A stretch of DNA of 64,000 bases, from the NCBI GenBank assembly GCA_946894095.1, contig OX335658.1, positions 17,537,001 to 17,601,000 of the forward strand. The letters are read 5' to 3'. The stretch is from Incurvaria masculella (taxonomy: Eukaryota > Arthropoda > Insecta > Lepidoptera > Incurvariidae). A model generated the notes under the pieces. The model worked only from the letters and a program-made list of their open reading frames with translations, was not told where the DNA came from and did not search any database. The stretch's first letter is position 1. The number at the start of each line of letters is the position of its first letter. The translations under genes were made by a program, and so were the position numbers. Of this stretch, positions 41,420-54,716 are shown in pieces.

Positions 41420-42023
41420 GGGAATAATATACGAAAGGAAAAATGGTAAATGTACATTAATGCCGCACGCACAAAGAATATGAGGACTGACGCAGTCTCA
41501 TAAGCAGACACTGTATAGTCCAGTGAGACTATTATTTTGTCAATGCTAGGGCCAACGTGACCGTCATGAGCCACTATTGGATGCGTCTTCTCGGGCAAAA
41601 ATATTGGCATCTTAATAAAACATATATCTTGGTACTGAGTGACGTTAAGCGAGATAATTATATTTTGAAATGAAATTAGGTTTATTTACTATAACCATAA
41701 AAAATACAACTTATGTAAACTTTAAAAATAACTCACAGAAAAGAGAAAAAAAAGATAATATAAAAGTCCGAAAACTTCAAATAACTAAAATCTAGACTGC
41801 CCACAATTTAATAAGGTAACTAAAATAACCTAAGAGACAAACTAGTAACAAGGTATTAATTAATGAACTAAATAATAAATTAATAATTAACTAAATAACA
41901 CGGTATTATGATAAATAGAATCCAGGCGCAGCATATGTCATTGACAATGCTAGGTGTATAAATCAATGGACGCTGGTATTAAGCCTGTCCGTTTTTTATA
42001 TGTAAAGTGTTGGCCGTTTTTAT

Positions 42024-42284
42024 TACGGTTCCGTACCCAAAGGGTGAAAACGGAACCCTATTACTAAGCCTCGGCTGTCCGTCCGTCCGTCTGTCACAGG
42101 GCTGTATCTCATAGGAAGGCAGCTGAAATTTGTGTGTATTTATTTTGCCGCTATAACAACAAATAAGTAAAATTAAAAATAAATAACAATTAAAGGGGGG
42201 CCCATACAAAAAACATGTTTTTTTGGTGTTGATGATACGGAACCCTTCGTGTGCGAGTCCGACTCGCACTTGGCCGGTTTTTTC
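42024..42284 (+). repeat. GGGTTCCGTA-family copy
   Basis: ACGGTTCCGTACCCAAAGGG at the left end, GTGCGAGTCCGACTCGCACT then TGGCCGG at the right, with TATTTTGCCGCTATAACAAC in the middle. Confidence 0.85.
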
Positions 42285-43604
42285 TTTGATTTTGAAATCA
42301 ACCGACAAAATAAGCGGTAGACTTTGGAGGCATTATCTGTAGTCATGTTTAACCCCTGATACAAAAAGAGGGGTAAACATTTTGTAGTCTCTGTCATGCT
42401 CTGTTGCACACGATTTTAAAGTCAGTACCACTTTCCCAGAAATAGGCTAGAAAAGCCTATTCCCGGAACATTTTCGTTCAATAAGATACGTTTATAGAAA
42501 CTAGAGCGGGATAACCCTACCCCCTAATCAATTAGATACGGGACCTATAGTTTTACGTGAAATCTGAACCATGTCGAAGGTTGATTAACCTTGAAATATA
42601 TTTTGTTTATTTTTCATGATTTTATGAATATTAGTTTATTAACAATGTTTATTTACATGTGCTACCTGTATTGTGCTTATTGCTAGTCCACGATTTTTAA
42701 TTGATATTTTTTTGTCTTTTATTTTTATTATTGTTCAAAACATAACTGTATTTGACATGTATGTATGTATAATCGACCGTGAGGAAAGGACACATTAATT
42801 GAAGAAAGAGCCCAATAAAAAGAACTACTTTACGAATATACGGCAAGGCTGGACCCGAACCAGCAAAACATACCATTCGCGGGTCCAGCCTTGTTTCACG
42901 GGCGATTACACATACATACATGTCACATTCCCTTAAATTATTCTGGAGTTTAGCTGTAGAAGCATACATTCTTTTGACAAATTTACATGAAAGGAACGGG
43001 TGAATAATGACTTAACAAAAGTTTAAAGATAGGTCTCCTTTGTACTTGTTTTAAATTTAACAGCCAATAACAATTTAAATAAATATCATACGTACTACTG
43101 CGTTGCAACCTTTTCATTGCATTTATTTTATTCCTCGCGTACCGAAACAACACTTACTGTTTGCGTCACAAACTGATGGATCCACGGATTTGACTAACTC
43201 AGTTAAAAAAAAGTGAACCCGCAAATAAATTTTATCCACATTTATGAACTTAGCACTAAGATCTAAATGCTACTGCCAAACCAATATTGTTGGTAGACAA
43301 AGAACAGCAACCCTCAGTGTAAAAATATTAAAAAAACAAAGTAATTACCTAACTGAACAAAGTTGATTGTACAATAATATACATGTAAATATATATTTAA
43401 AGTCGTAAATATATATCATCAAGGTAAATACAGATAATGTGTATCTAGTCGTTATGTTAAATATAAAATAATAAAATAAAATAAAAAATAAAAATAGCCT
43501 TTATTTCTGCTACAATTTGATCTTGACATATAAGATTAAACTATTTTATGGTATTATAGGTGTTAATGGTTACATGTATGATTATAAATGAATGTATATG
43601 TAAG

Positions 43605-46528
43605 TTAATTTATTTTAGTAGTAGTAGTCGCCTCTGCAGCGTAGGCCTCTCCTAAACCTTTCCATACATCTCTTTCCCGCGCTTCTCGCATCCATAAGGG
43701 TCCACATCGCTGGTAAAAGATGTCTCTCCATCTTTTATTTGGTCTTCCTTTTTTCCTTTTCCTGTCTCTTGGTACCCATTCTGTTAGACGTTTTGTCCAT
43801 TTGTTATTATTTGTCCTACAAATGTGTCCTGCCCATTGCCACTTGAGTTTTCGTGTTCTTTTCCTTACATCTATCAATTTAGTTTTTTCTCTGATTTTTA
43901 TGTTTTTAACCTTATCTGATAGTTTTAGGCCAAGCATGCTCCTTTCCATTTTGCGTTGGCAGATAGCAATTCTTTCTTCGTCTTCTTTTCTTAGTGACCA
44001 CGTCTGGCAACCATAAGTCAGGCATGGCAATATCACTACTTCGTAGAGTTTTTTCTTGATGTTTATGTTCATATCCTTATTTTTCATTATTTCCTTCAAT
44101 CCCCAATATTTCCTCCAGGCTAGAGTTATCCTTCTTTCTATCTCTTTTTCTGTATTATTTCCGAATGATACTAGCTGACCTAAATATATATATTCATTTA
44201 CATATTCGATGTTTTCGTTTGCTATTGTAATATCCCGTGGGATTCCATTTGTGACTATCTTGGTTTTCGACATATTCATTGACAATCCCACTTTTTTACT
44301 TTCCGTTGCTAGTTCGATCACCATACACTCCAATTCGGTAGCGCTTTCTGCGAAAAGCACAATGTCGTCTGCGAATCGCAAGTGGTTCAGTAGTTCTCCA
44401 TCTACCTGTATTCCTTTTGTTTCCCAATCTAGATGTCTGAAAATGGATTCGAGCACCGCTGAAAACAATTTCGGAGAGAGAGGGTCTCCTTGCCTTACTC
44501 CTTTTTGTATGGGGAATTCTGTACCCTCGCGCTCTAGGCGCACTTTGGCGTGACCTTTTGTGTATATACTCTTTATTAAGCTAACGTACTTCTGGTTGAC
44601 ACCTTGTTGTGTAAGTGATGCCCATATAGTTTCGAAGTGTAGAGAATCGAATGCCTTTGTGTAATCTATGAAGCACATATATAACGTCTTTCCATATTCC
44701 TTGGTTTTTTCAATTAGTTGCGTTATAACTTGTATGTGATCTATAGTCTCTTGCGGAAACCCGCTTGTTCGCGCGGTTGGTTTTCATCGAGACTCTTTGA
44801 TATTCTATTCAATATGATCTTTGAAAAAATTTTATCTAAATTTGTCATGAGACTAATTGGTCTGTAGTTTCCTAGGTCGCTTCTATCCCCTTTTTTGAAG
44901 AGGAGTATTATTGTAGATTTTGACCATTGATCTGGTGTGGTTTCGGTTCTAAGTATGTTATTGAATAATACTTCAAGGGGTTTCAAAAGGATAGTAGATA
45001 GCGCTTTCAGTACTTCATTGGCAATGTTGTCGTTTCCTGGAGTCTTGTCGTTTTTTTGAGATTTTATTGCATGTTCGATTTCTGATCTGAGAATGATTGG
45101 TGTTTCTGTAATTGTATTCGCTGCATTATATTTGTTTATGTTAGTACATAAGGTGGAGCAAGCGCTATCTGTAGCAGTGTAGAGATTTTTATAAAATAGT
45201 GAGGCCTCGTTTATTATATCAAGGCGTCGTGATTGCATAATTCCCTGTTTATTTTTCAGTGTTCCTGTCCACTCTGACTTATCACTTAACTCTTTGTAAG
45301 CTTTTCGTATAGCCCCAGCTTTACCTACGAATTTTTCGAAGGTACTTTGTCGTATTTTTCGTTTTTGTTGTGTAAAATTTCTATTAATTTTTTTGCTTAC
45401 TCGTGTTATTTCTTCTTTTATTTCTTTTGTTCTTTTTTGCTTGTATAGTTCTTTTCTCTGTTCTAAAAGGTCTTTTATTTCTTCGTTTATATATTTATTA
45501 ATATGTTTCTTTTTTCTTGGGAGCTGTTTCAGAAACTCTTTTAACTCTATTTCCAACTTGTCGTATTGTTTTTGTACTTTAGCATGTGTACTAACAGCTC
45601 CTATAAATTTATTTTCCCAATATCTAGCGTCGTATTCTGAAACCTGCAGAGGTTCTTTGGTGTAATCGGTAGACTTTATTTTCCTTCTTTTTGATTTTGA
45701 AGTCAAGGATAATTCGCATCTAATCATCCTGTGATCCGAATTGAAGTTCAGGTTTTTGATGATATCGAATGTTTTTATATGGCTTGGTTGATTCGTTAAT
45801 ATGTAGTCAATCTCGTTAAAATATTGATTGTTTGGAGATCGCCAAGTCCATTTTTTGTGTGATTTGCATGGAAACATGCTGTTCATGAAGTAGTAATCAT
45901 TTTCGACTGCAAATTCTACTAGTTTCTGGCCGTGTGGGCTTCTTTTTCCGTATGCGTATTGTCCTATGTTTTTTCCCTCATTTTTTTGTGCTTTTCCTAT
46001 TTTTGCATTGAAGTCTCCGAGTAAAATTATATTTTTTGTTTGAATAGAGTCCAAGGCGGATTGTAACGTTGCATAAAATTGTTCTATTTCTTCTTTAGTG
46101 TATTTCTCTGTGGGGGCGTATGATTGCACAAGAGACCAGGTAGAGTTGTCGGATGTTTGTATCTCTAGTATCGCCACACGGTCCGAAAAGCTTTTTAAAT
46201 TCACTATTTTATTCTTTAAATGTTTTTTAATCAAGAATCCAACTCCATTTCTTCCGTTCGTCCCAGATGTATGAAATAAGATAAAATCTGTGTGTTCTTC
46301 TATTGTTTCCTTTTCTCTTCTCGTTTCGCATAAACCTATAACATCCCATTTTATTGACATAACAGCGTATATTAATTCTTCTATTTTGCTGTCCGATAAT
46401 AAGGTTCTAACGTTGATACTTGCTATGTAGAGATTTTGAGATTTTTGCCTTTTTTGTTTGTTTGTGTTGCTAGTATTGTTTGATCGGTTTTTATTGTGAT
46501 TTAGGAGGTGATGGTCTGACTCCTCCAC
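43605..46528 (-). pseudogene. RTE endonuclease-reverse transcriptase, one frameshift
   Basis: The 5' frame (44741-46528) has an apurinic-type endonuclease: SINVRTL, GLCETRRE, LLGDFNAKIG, NEIDYIL and SDHRMI, then the start of the reverse transcriptase (TPGNDNIANE; LFKKGDRSDLGNYRPISL). The 3' frame (43605-44740, with an in-frame ATG at 44678) continues with CFIDYTKAFDSL (motif A), QKGVRQGDPLSPKLF (B) and RFADDIVLF (C) and the C-terminal RW-type ending. The break is at about 44741-44765, in the sequence around GFRK. All catalytic motifs are present, so the copy is young, but as written it cannot make the full protein. Confidence 0.88.
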
Positions 46529-46681
46529 GGTGACCAGCCGGCTTGGAGAAGGTAGAGAGTTTGAAGAGGCGCCTGTCAGCTTTTTTGGGTATCTTCCATA
46601 TTTACTGTTGGTATTGAGCGGTTGTTGAGGTTCAGTTGCGATGGTCGTAGAAAGCTGGTTATGGTTTGTGACTTGTTTTTT

Positions 46682-47011
46682 TTAGATATGTGTATTGTTC
46701 TTTCGATGCCGCATTCTGTTGTTTTCTTTCGCTGTTTCCTCAGGGGATGCAGACATAAAACGCTTGTTTATGTTTCTTTTTGTAGGTGTTTGGGCTTGTT
46801 CTCGTGTTTTTAGTGTCACAATTTTGTCGTAGCGTAAAGCTACTTTTTTTCCTGACTCGCGCTCGCGTTTGAGGTCTTCTTGTAAATCTTTTCGTTTTTG
46901 TAACACGCTAGGAGGAAAATCTTCTTTCAGGTAAATATTTGTACCTTCCAGCGATTTTTTCTTTTTGAGTAACTCTATTTTCCTGCTTGTTGTTGTTATT
47001 GTGACAACCAC
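46682..47011 (-). CDS. Small ORF1-like protein of the RTE element
   Basis: 109 codons directly upstream of the endonuclease frame. It is basic and helical, with FPPSVLQKRKDLQEDLKRER and GKKVALRYDKIV, a pattern common in short first ORFs of LINEs whose products bind nucleic acid. No known catalytic motif. Assignment rests on position and composition. Confidence 0.6.
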   Translation of the reverse strand: MVVTITTTSRKIELLKKKKSLEGTNIYLKEDFPPSVLQKRKDLQEDLKRERESGKKVALRYDKIVTLKTREQAQTPTKRNINKRFMSASPEETAKENNRMRHRKNNTHI

Positions 47012-47304
47012 TGGTCTGGTTTTTCCTGAGCTTTTTCCTATTCTATTGACTGTAAAATATAAAATAACTGTAAAAATAAAATTGAATATAAAATAATACT
47101 AACACCTTAATTTTAATGTCAAATGTCGTTTATGTACTTGTATTATTAGTAAAGCACAGAATTAAGTTTCATGGGACCAATCTTACTTGGTGCCACAGTA
47201 GTCATTGGCGTACAAGGAATACGTACGTGGGTCAAATTCCAATTGTTTGCGTCTAGAAGATGCCGTTTGTACAAAATTTAAACCAGTACGATAATATTTC
47301 ACTT

Positions 47305-47491
47305 AGGGCTGATTTTTCAATGGTCGGATAACTATTCGAAGGATCTATTTACGCCTCTGTTTATTCATCCGTTACAGAAAGTTCATATTAATATTAGTAA
47401 AATTACAAGCAGAAATGTTGACTCGATAACTATCCGTTTTTTTATACTATCCGTCCGATAAGGACTACGTGATGTTTAAAAAATCGGCCCT
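47305..47491. repeat. MITE family 2, copy 2
   Basis: Ends AGGGCTGATTTTTCAAT and AAAAAATCGGCCCT, like 31908-32141. Confidence 0.75.
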
Positions 47492-49022
47492 TCGAGTCGT
47501 TTTATTCTATAACTACGAAATAAGGATATAGTAGATGCATTTAGTATTGACAGCCCATCAAGCTTGTGCTGCCGTATTTAACGTATCCAATCGGCGATGG
47601 GTCTAGATATACATTTATCAGTCCATGCACGCTGACCTCGGATAAAATAACGATAATGGAATTTCCTCAACGCGTCAATAGAATCCGGATGGAGCAGGAA
47701 ACGGGAATAACGGAACTACACAAATAAATAAATACAATGAAGGAAAACATCTTGCACCAACGGAGAAGTAATAAATCAAACGAATGTATTGTGGGAGTGG
47801 CCCTTGTTAATGCAACTCTGTTTGAACCGAGATCAATGAATATCAACGTGAGTTTAGAACTGAAGGAAACAGCATTTAGGATTAATTCAGAAGTGTATTA
47901 TAGCATATATATTATGTGGACAAAAAAATCGTAACATATGTAACGGGGTGGTATATTGCGGGTGATTCTATACTGAGTTAATCGAATCTGCGGATCTATT
48001 AGATTGTAAAATGACTTTAGTGTACATAGTTTGACTATCAGAAGTTTAATATAAATTAAATGAAAATGCATTCAGTTACAGCAGAAATGGATGGCATTTC
48101 TCGATTTAGTATCTCCATAGATTTTACATCATTTTTAATCTACGCAGGGATTTCTCGTAGATTCTGAGTGTACTCCAAAAGAGATTAAATATCTGTCAGA
48201 ATGAAAGGGATTTCTGTCCTTCTCATTAATATCAGAGGATAGTCAATAAGCAGCCACAAAATACTACTACTAAAACTGAAATGAAAAAAAAAATCTCACT
48301 TATGATGTCGGAGAAAGAAGTAACCAAATACTACTTCATTCTCATTAAAGTAATCCAATCTCTCAAAGCAAAGTCGAACTATCAAGGTTACATATTTTTT
48401 AAGTGTAACTGTAATTTACGGTATCGATCATAACAGCGGGCGTTGGGATTGGCGGAACCACTTGTGCTGTGTGGATTCAGGGTGCCTTCTCAACATCAGA
48501 CCTTTAAATACATTTGTATTGATACGATTCACTGCTTGGGCTGTTAGGACGCATCATATTCGATTGAGATATGGATTAACTGATCAATACTCCCAATACG
48601 TGTGAATATGACAGCTAACCATAACTGGGGGTCCATTCAGAGCAAGAGTGAGTTCGAGTTCGGGAGTGAGTTAACCTTAAAATAGCTGGGAAATATATTA
48701 TTATTTAAATAACGGAACCGTTATTTACACTTCCAACGTATTTACGGGACAAACCAGATTTTTACCTAACTGTAATGATGTTTTAGAAGTGTGGAAACAG
48801 TAACTATTTAAAAAAGTGAGTTGATATTTAGTGGCGAATTCAAACTCACTCTTACTCTGAATGACCCCCTGGTTTTCCCTTCACTTCCGATTTTCTAATG
48901 GCACTCTCAATGATCAAATAAGAAATGTTTTTTTGTGCAATTATATTGAAATAAATACACAGAACAATTTAACTAACAACAAAATGGAACTTCAAAAAGT
49001 TAATGAGGTTCAGTCTTTTAAC

Positions 49023-49137
49023 TTCAGTCAGTCAGCGTATTTGCGTCCACTGCTTGACATATGACTCTCCAATTTTCCTCTAGTCCTCCCGGCCCCCAGC
49101 GGTACGGAACCACTGCTTTCCGCCGACGCACTTGTAT
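49023..49137 (-). repeat. 3' end of an RTE-type LINE, second copy
   Basis: Reverse complement of the fragment at 11140: TCAGTCAGTCAGCG, CCAATTTTCCTCTAGTCCTC and GAACCACTGCTTTCCGCCGA correspond to the (CTGA)n tail and the C-terminal coding end. Confidence 0.65.
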
Positions 49138-50879
49138 TACTTATTTAGATACTCCTTCAGATTTTAGACCCTCCCAATAGCCTCCGGATTGTTGTAATAC
49201 ATTTTATTCGAACATCCTTAGCGTTCATGAAAACGTTTTGCAAACATTTTTAATTCTCTAAACAGTTCTAATCAATGTTGTAATTCGAAGGAATCTTTCA
49301 GCAGACGTGCTGAGCATTCTACGCCCGAGCCGAGTAGTTCTAAAGTTTCTTAAGTTTCCTTCATCTGATGTCGAACTTCTTGTTATTTAATTAAACTCTC
49401 TCTCTTTCGCCCTTTATTCTTCACATTTTTAAACCAATTTTGTCCCATTGCTGTAGCTGGTTTAATCTTTCGCAGATTAAAAAGTTTACAGCGATTAATG
49501 ATCACAAATAACGCTTTGACGAAACTTTTACTCCCTCCATATTTTAAGTGGTGCATACGTATTATTTCCTACCTTTTTTGCTATTTATATTATTTGATAT
49601 TTATTATTTTATATTGACTCAATTATCTTACAATGCGTTACATCATTTTATATTTTTAATGTGAATTTAAAACTGTCATATTGCACGCCTACCCAGGCAG
49701 TTTTAGCTTGACTAACGTACCTCTTAAGAGTGACCATATACCTCAGCAAAAAACGGCAATAAAGATTCGATTTATTTTTTTTATTTTGCTTCGTATTTAA
49801 CAGTTGTCTGTGTGAACAATAATAATTTAAGTTGTTCGTATCCAAGCTATTGGAAATTACGGAAAAAATCACCCATACTTTCTAAAAGATTTTAGTAGCT
49901 AACCGCCGCTGTCCTTGGCTGTTTCATTCGAATACGTTTCACGGAATGTCAGATCCGTTCGTTAACTTTCGGTGCTCCAAGACTCCTCCAAGCCGAAAAT
50001 GTTCATCTCAAAAAGTCATCATTTCCGTCGGAATATAAAACGTATTGGAAACAAATCACGGAGTGGCCATAAAACAAACTTAACGATATGCCGAGCAACA
50101 ATGTTCCCGCGGCTGAGCCCGCGGCGGACGCGGTTCCGCCTGATCGGATGGGGGGATGCAGAATTTACTACTTAGCTCGAGGATCGCTAAAATATTTAAT
50201 GTCCGTTGACTTTTAACGGTAGCTCTTTCGGTTTAGAGTTACCGGACGACAAGGAACACGACACTCTCGCAGGAACGATAAGTCGCGCGGTCACCATTAA
50301 CGGGAACGCGGACTGATATCGTCCTTTCTCGTCGTGTGTCGGTTGGTGTGGCGGAGATATTGGGTTTTGTTTGAGCATTATAAAACTCCAGTTTCTAGTC
50401 CGCTCTTGTAAACATTAGTGCACTATATTATGAGGACTAGAACCGATAAAGAGCTTCAATTGAGACAGAGATAAACGGGAAAAAGATATAAAAAATCCAT
50501 GTATCCGAAAATTGTAAACAATATCAAATTCGAATCAACGTAGTTTCTTTAGCTAGACGCAATGGTTATATTTTTTTGTTTCGGATTCTGCTAATGGTCA
50601 ACTTTTTCGCTATATCAAATAAACCAGTATACCTCCAAATACTTCCTGACAAAACCTCAAAACATTTTTCATTCCAAAAAAAGGGTAAACATTGGAAATA
50701 TATTAAAAAACTAGCTGCGGTACCCGGCTCCGCTCGGGTCAATGTCGTGTTGGATTGATTTCGGTCTAAATTACTTCCTGGATAAAAAGTAACCCACCAA
50801 AAGTCTGGTCCAGGACTAAATCTACCAAATGTAATGATAAACATCGACATATTCCCATCTCGAGCTTCGTAAACATTTG

Positions 50880-51010
50880 GGAGCGAATTTAAAAGCATGT
50901 GCCGCCAGACCCTTACTGTACTGGCACTGCTACAAAGCAATTGATACAACACCAACAAAGGCGGGTTTAACCCTACCACCTACCTTACTTTTGCAAAGTT
51001 TTATGAGGAA
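50880..51010 (-). repeat. SINE fragment, reverse
   Basis: On the minus strand GGTAGGTGGTAGGGTTAAAC and GGCTGTGGTTCGTATTCC match the joint between head and body of the SINE family. Confidence 0.5.
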
Positions 51011-51858
51011 TACGAACCACAGCCACCTTCAACATCGAAAACGGTAACCCATCCGGAAACTGACTGCGCCCAGAGTTGCTATACGTTGATAAAATACGCA
51101 AATAAGTCGAGCGAGTGGTTCGAAGTTATCGCTCTACATGATATCGTGGAACTTATCAGTAGGCCTTTTTGGACCTACAATTTTCAAGTACATAGTTTTA
51201 ATTTTTCTCTTAAGGTTTGTATTACATATTGAGACGACCCTACCTCTATCCTACTTATTTATCTTACAAATCAACCTGTCTGCTAGCTAACTTATATCAA
51301 GTCTCGCATAGCCCATACTTAGAAAGGTCTAGTGCTGCTACTTAATTAACTAATATCTGGAATTGGCCAAAGTTATTAACATGTGATCGTCTAGTAAGTT
51401 ATGGGCCATGGAGATTTGAACTAATGGTCACTCCTTGGCCGCCATTCCGTCTGTTAGACTTCTTCGTATGATTGAATGGACATAAATTGAATGAAATTTG
51501 GAGTACAAGAATATATCAATTTAGAATGGACGTTTCTACCTGCCGCCACGTAGAGGCGAGAGACTATGGGCAGGCGCCTAATGTCATGTCTGTCATCGGC
51601 CGAGTCATGCCAGCTATCTTAGGTCTAAGACATTTTACTTCCTGACACTAGCTACAAGCTTACACAGTTATACAAAGCAAGACCTTATGCCAGGCATCCG
51701 TCACTCCTAAATACCTACTGAGATCTTCACCTACGGCGCTCGGGAACCCGAGGTTCCAAATTCAGTCAGGGCCGCCGCGCGCACACGCTCGCACGTCCTC
51801 TACGTCCAGTCGATCAGTCGTTTCGAAAAGCGCACTTTCGCCGTTTTTATTCGTAATA

Positions 51859-52017
51859 ATGTCTAATCATCATAGAATTAAATATAATAACTGTTGCGTG
51901 AACGGATGTCATAGTACACGGAATAATTTGAAGTTACCTTTCTTTACGCTACCGAAATATTCTGAAAGGAGAGTTTGTTTTTTTAGTTTACGTTTATTGA
52001 CGTTTGCCTTTATGTAG
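51859..52017 (+). CDS. Lone THAP zinc-finger exon (partial gene or transposon remnant)
   Basis: From an ATG at 51859 the frame reads KYNNCCVNGCHSTRN and LKLPFFTLPKYSERR, the start of a THAP-type C2CH DNA-binding domain (C-x4-C, then the conserved F..P). The rest of the domain is missing: the frame passes a GTTTGT donor-like site at 51973 and stops at 52015. A GC-rich upstream region with a TCAGTC initiator-like word is 45-50 bp upstream. THAP domains occur in host genes and in P-type transposases. I see no matching second exon in the window, so this may be a first exon of an unrelated gene in the intron, or debris. Confidence 0.6.
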   Translation: MSNHHRIKYNNCCVNGCHSTRNNLKLPFFTLPKYSERRVCFFSLRLLTFAFM

Positions 52018-52235
52018 GTAGGTATGTAGTATAGTGTAATGAGGGGCCTATTGAATTGACACGTATTTAACTGGTATCAGCACAGCACTTTTTTATACAT
52101 TAGGTAGTATTTATCCATGTATTACAAGGAAAAACAACATAAATTGGTTTCGCCTAGTGAAACAATAATGGGCAATCATTCGTGGCAGCTCCAGGTACTT
52201 ATTGCCTATTCTCCTTTGCTGCATGTAGTTGGTTT

Positions 52236-52503
52236 TTAGGGTTCCGTACCCAAAGGGTGAAAACAGAACCCTATTACTAAGCCTCCGCTGTCCGTCCGTA
52301 TCTCAGGAACCGTAATAGGTAGGCAGCTGAGATTTTCAGAGTGTGTAATTATTTTGCCGTTAAAACAACAAATAGGTAAAATAAAAAATAATAAAAGTTA
52401 AAGGGAAAGTAAAAGTTAAAAGTAAAAAAGATTTTTTGTTTGATCTTGTACGATGGTACGGAACCCTTCTTGTGCGAGGCCGACTCGCACTTGGCCGGTT
52501 TTT
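52236..52503 (+). repeat. GGGTTCCGTA-family copy
   Basis: AGGGTTCCGTACCCAAAGGG to CGACTCGCACTTGGCCGG, with the internal CCGT repeat short. Confidence 0.85.
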
Positions 52504-52933
52504 GCCATACCAGGACCTTCCTTTCATGAGCACGGACAATGAGCACGAAAACACGGACAATGTTTTATTACCGTTTCGACCACCTTTTTATCAAATGTGA
52601 TATTATCAACCCGGCCAATAACATCAATAACCCGGACAATACCAAACAATACTGTTTGGCGGCGGCAGTGTGTGATAACCCTAGCGCAAGCCGCATTCCA
52701 GCGATATGGGGCGGGTGAGCGACGACGCGTTTCATCTCGCCGCCGCGCCGGCAATGAGCGACGTAATAAATACTTTATAATAAGGACATTTAGGATGAAA
52801 ATTGAAAAAATATTGTCAGGGAGTGCAACTTCTGTGCGTAGCACTATTAGTTATTCTGTGCTTATGCTAACTTAGGTACTAGAATTATTCTATGTTTTGC
52901 CCGCGCTTACAACGTAAAGGGAATTTTCCCCCC

Positions 52934-53250
52934 GATGACCTTGCTGGAAAATTGGCGGAATAGATTCGCAAGGGCCCACGCAGGGGGGAAAAAATTACAC
53001 AACCACTCTGTCCCGATGCCCTGCTGGAAAATTGGCGGAATAGATTCGCAAGGGCCACGCCGTTGGGAAAATATTACACAACCACTCTGTCCCGATGCTC
53101 TGCTGGAAAATTGGCGGAATAGATTAGCAAGGGCCCACGCCGTTGGGAAAATATTACACAACCACTCTGTCTCAATGCCCTGCTGGAAAATTGGCGGAAT
53201 AGATTCGCAAGGCCCCACGCCGTTGGGAAAATATTACACAACCACTCTGT
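52934..53250 (+). repeat. Tandem repeat, four ~80-bp units
   Basis: The unit contains GCTGGAAAATTGGCGGAATA, GATTCGCAAGGGCC and ATTACACAACCACTCTGT. Four copies, nearly identical after the first. Open frames over it on both strands are artefacts of the repeat. Confidence 0.9.
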
Positions 53251-54716
53251 AAAATCCGTCGAACCGTTATGATAATTGTATAGATTAGGCACCTTGAGCA
53301 ATTGGCAGTTTCCATCGCTACGGCGGTCGCCGTGGACTTCAACATAGCCGCTCAGTAAAATTCCGTCGCAACCGTCCGTAATCGAATTCAATTCCCGTAC
53401 CGCAAAATAGGGCATCACGCGAACGCACCTAATTCCGACAACGCGCGACGGTAATTTATCCGGTTACATTAATAATATCAATCTAGTAATAAACAGTGTA
53501 ATGAAGAGAGCACTCATCCTCTGCAATCTGCTTGCAACACGATCCAGCCACCTCGTACAGTTGTAAATGTCCTCAGGAACCAGTCCTTCATATCACAATC
53601 CTATAATTAATCTATTCACTCCCTAGCATGGTCACAGTTCATTTCCTAGCATTATCACAGTTCACACCACCACTGATCGAATATCGGAATACATTCAAGG
53701 TTGAGAAAATTTGCGTTTCCCGCCGATAGCGTGCGTCACGGGACGTTGCGCGCTGCACCGCTGTCCGAACTCGAATGCCAAACTCCCGCGCTCGCGCAGC
53801 CCCCAAAACCATCCGGAAATCGTAAATCACCGCTTTCTCTAGAAGGGACAACGCAAATGTTCTTGAGTGCTACGAAGCCCGCTGCGGCCCTACCATATAC
53901 ATATGCATACGTAGTATTTTAACAAATATATTTGAGGCGGTTGTCTCAATATTTAAAAATTACATACGCAGTCCTTGCTTGTTGATCGCTCCTTATATAA
54001 TGAAAACCGTATTTAAAAGTCCGTTGCGTGGAATAGAAGAAGTAAACGAAGAAATAAAGGCAGATAGTGATTAAAACGTAACGATTAAAACGCGGAGAAT
54101 TCCACTTTGTATGACAGCTACATCTTAACGTAAGCAGAAATGAATTATATATCCTGTGTCCCGTATATACATGTGTAGTAAGTTTCATCGAATTCGGATG
54201 ATCGGTTTAAGAGTTATGGAAGAACATACATACATACATACAGAACTGATTTCTAAAAATCATCAATTTAGTCTTAGTATCATACATAAAGTCTACAAAC
54301 GAAGTATCTTAGAAAACAAAGCAACTTACTCCATGAACACCCCTTACAGATTTATTATTAGTAGTATAGATATGCCGAATGCATGCATTTACAGCGAATG
54401 TGATTGCGATTGCATTCATAACAAAGAAGAACTGACAAGAAACTTCGCAGAACATTTCACTTAAAGTCCACTGTATTTGCCACACTCACTGGGTGCACAT
54501 CTCACATTTTTTTCATCATCACTTAAAAAAATGTTTTCTCATCATACATACAATCCATTTACAGCCAACCACAGAGATCAAACAAATATCACTTATTGTG
54601 TATCCAAATAAACTAAACACAACACAATACTAAGTTGTCCTTACATCTTATAACATATAACACGTCAATTGGAGCAGGCAAGTCTCCGCAGACAACTTCA
54701 TTCACTAGCGCCACTT

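Larger units (their letters stand above)
39586..43459. other. Intron between exon B and the RTE LINE, outside listed repeats
   Basis: No gene seen. 40020-40160 is a GC-rich patch (GCGACGCGGCCGGCGCGGCG). 40540-40740 is unique sequence dense in homeodomain-type words (see separate entry). 42770-42960 shares its sequence (CGTAAAGTAGTTC, GACACATT, CGGTCGATTAT) with 58190-58262 in reverse, a further repeat family. Confidence 0.5.
43474..47084 (-). mobile_element. RTE-type non-LTR retrotransposon, nearly complete
   Basis: About 3.6 kb in reverse. The 3' end is a (TTTTA)n-type tail at 43474-43500, as in RTE elements. A 14-bp direct repeat AATATAAAATAATA flanks it (43460-43473 and 47085-47098), a plausible target duplication though low in complexity. 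It encodes a small first ORF, then an endonuclease-reverse transcriptase interrupted by one frameshift. Confidence 0.8.
47099..51858. other. Intron between RTE LINE and THAP exon, outside listed repeats
   Basis: No gene seen. 48430-48620 resembles 1900-2110. 49880-50170 is GC-richer unique sequence (GCGGCTGAGCCCGCGGCGGA). 50708-50880 carries ACCCGGCTCCGCTCGGGTC, words of a common lepidopteran repeat. 51740-51830 is a GC-rich leader-like sequence ahead of the THAP exon, with GATCAGTCG as a possible initiator at 51807-51815. Confidence 0.5.
52018..54716. other. Intron, outside listed repeats
   Basis: No gene seen. 52504-52900 is mixed unique sequence, GC-richer at 52650-52760. 53251-54716 is AT-rich with a (CATA)n patch at 54224-54240 and, near 54170-54200, AGTTTCATCGAATTCGGATG, a word typical of lepidopteran interspersed repeats. 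Confidence 0.5.

Noticed and set aside
52907..53418. ORFs on both strands over the 80-bp tandem repeat
   Set aside because: They only translate the repeat, with no start or splice support.
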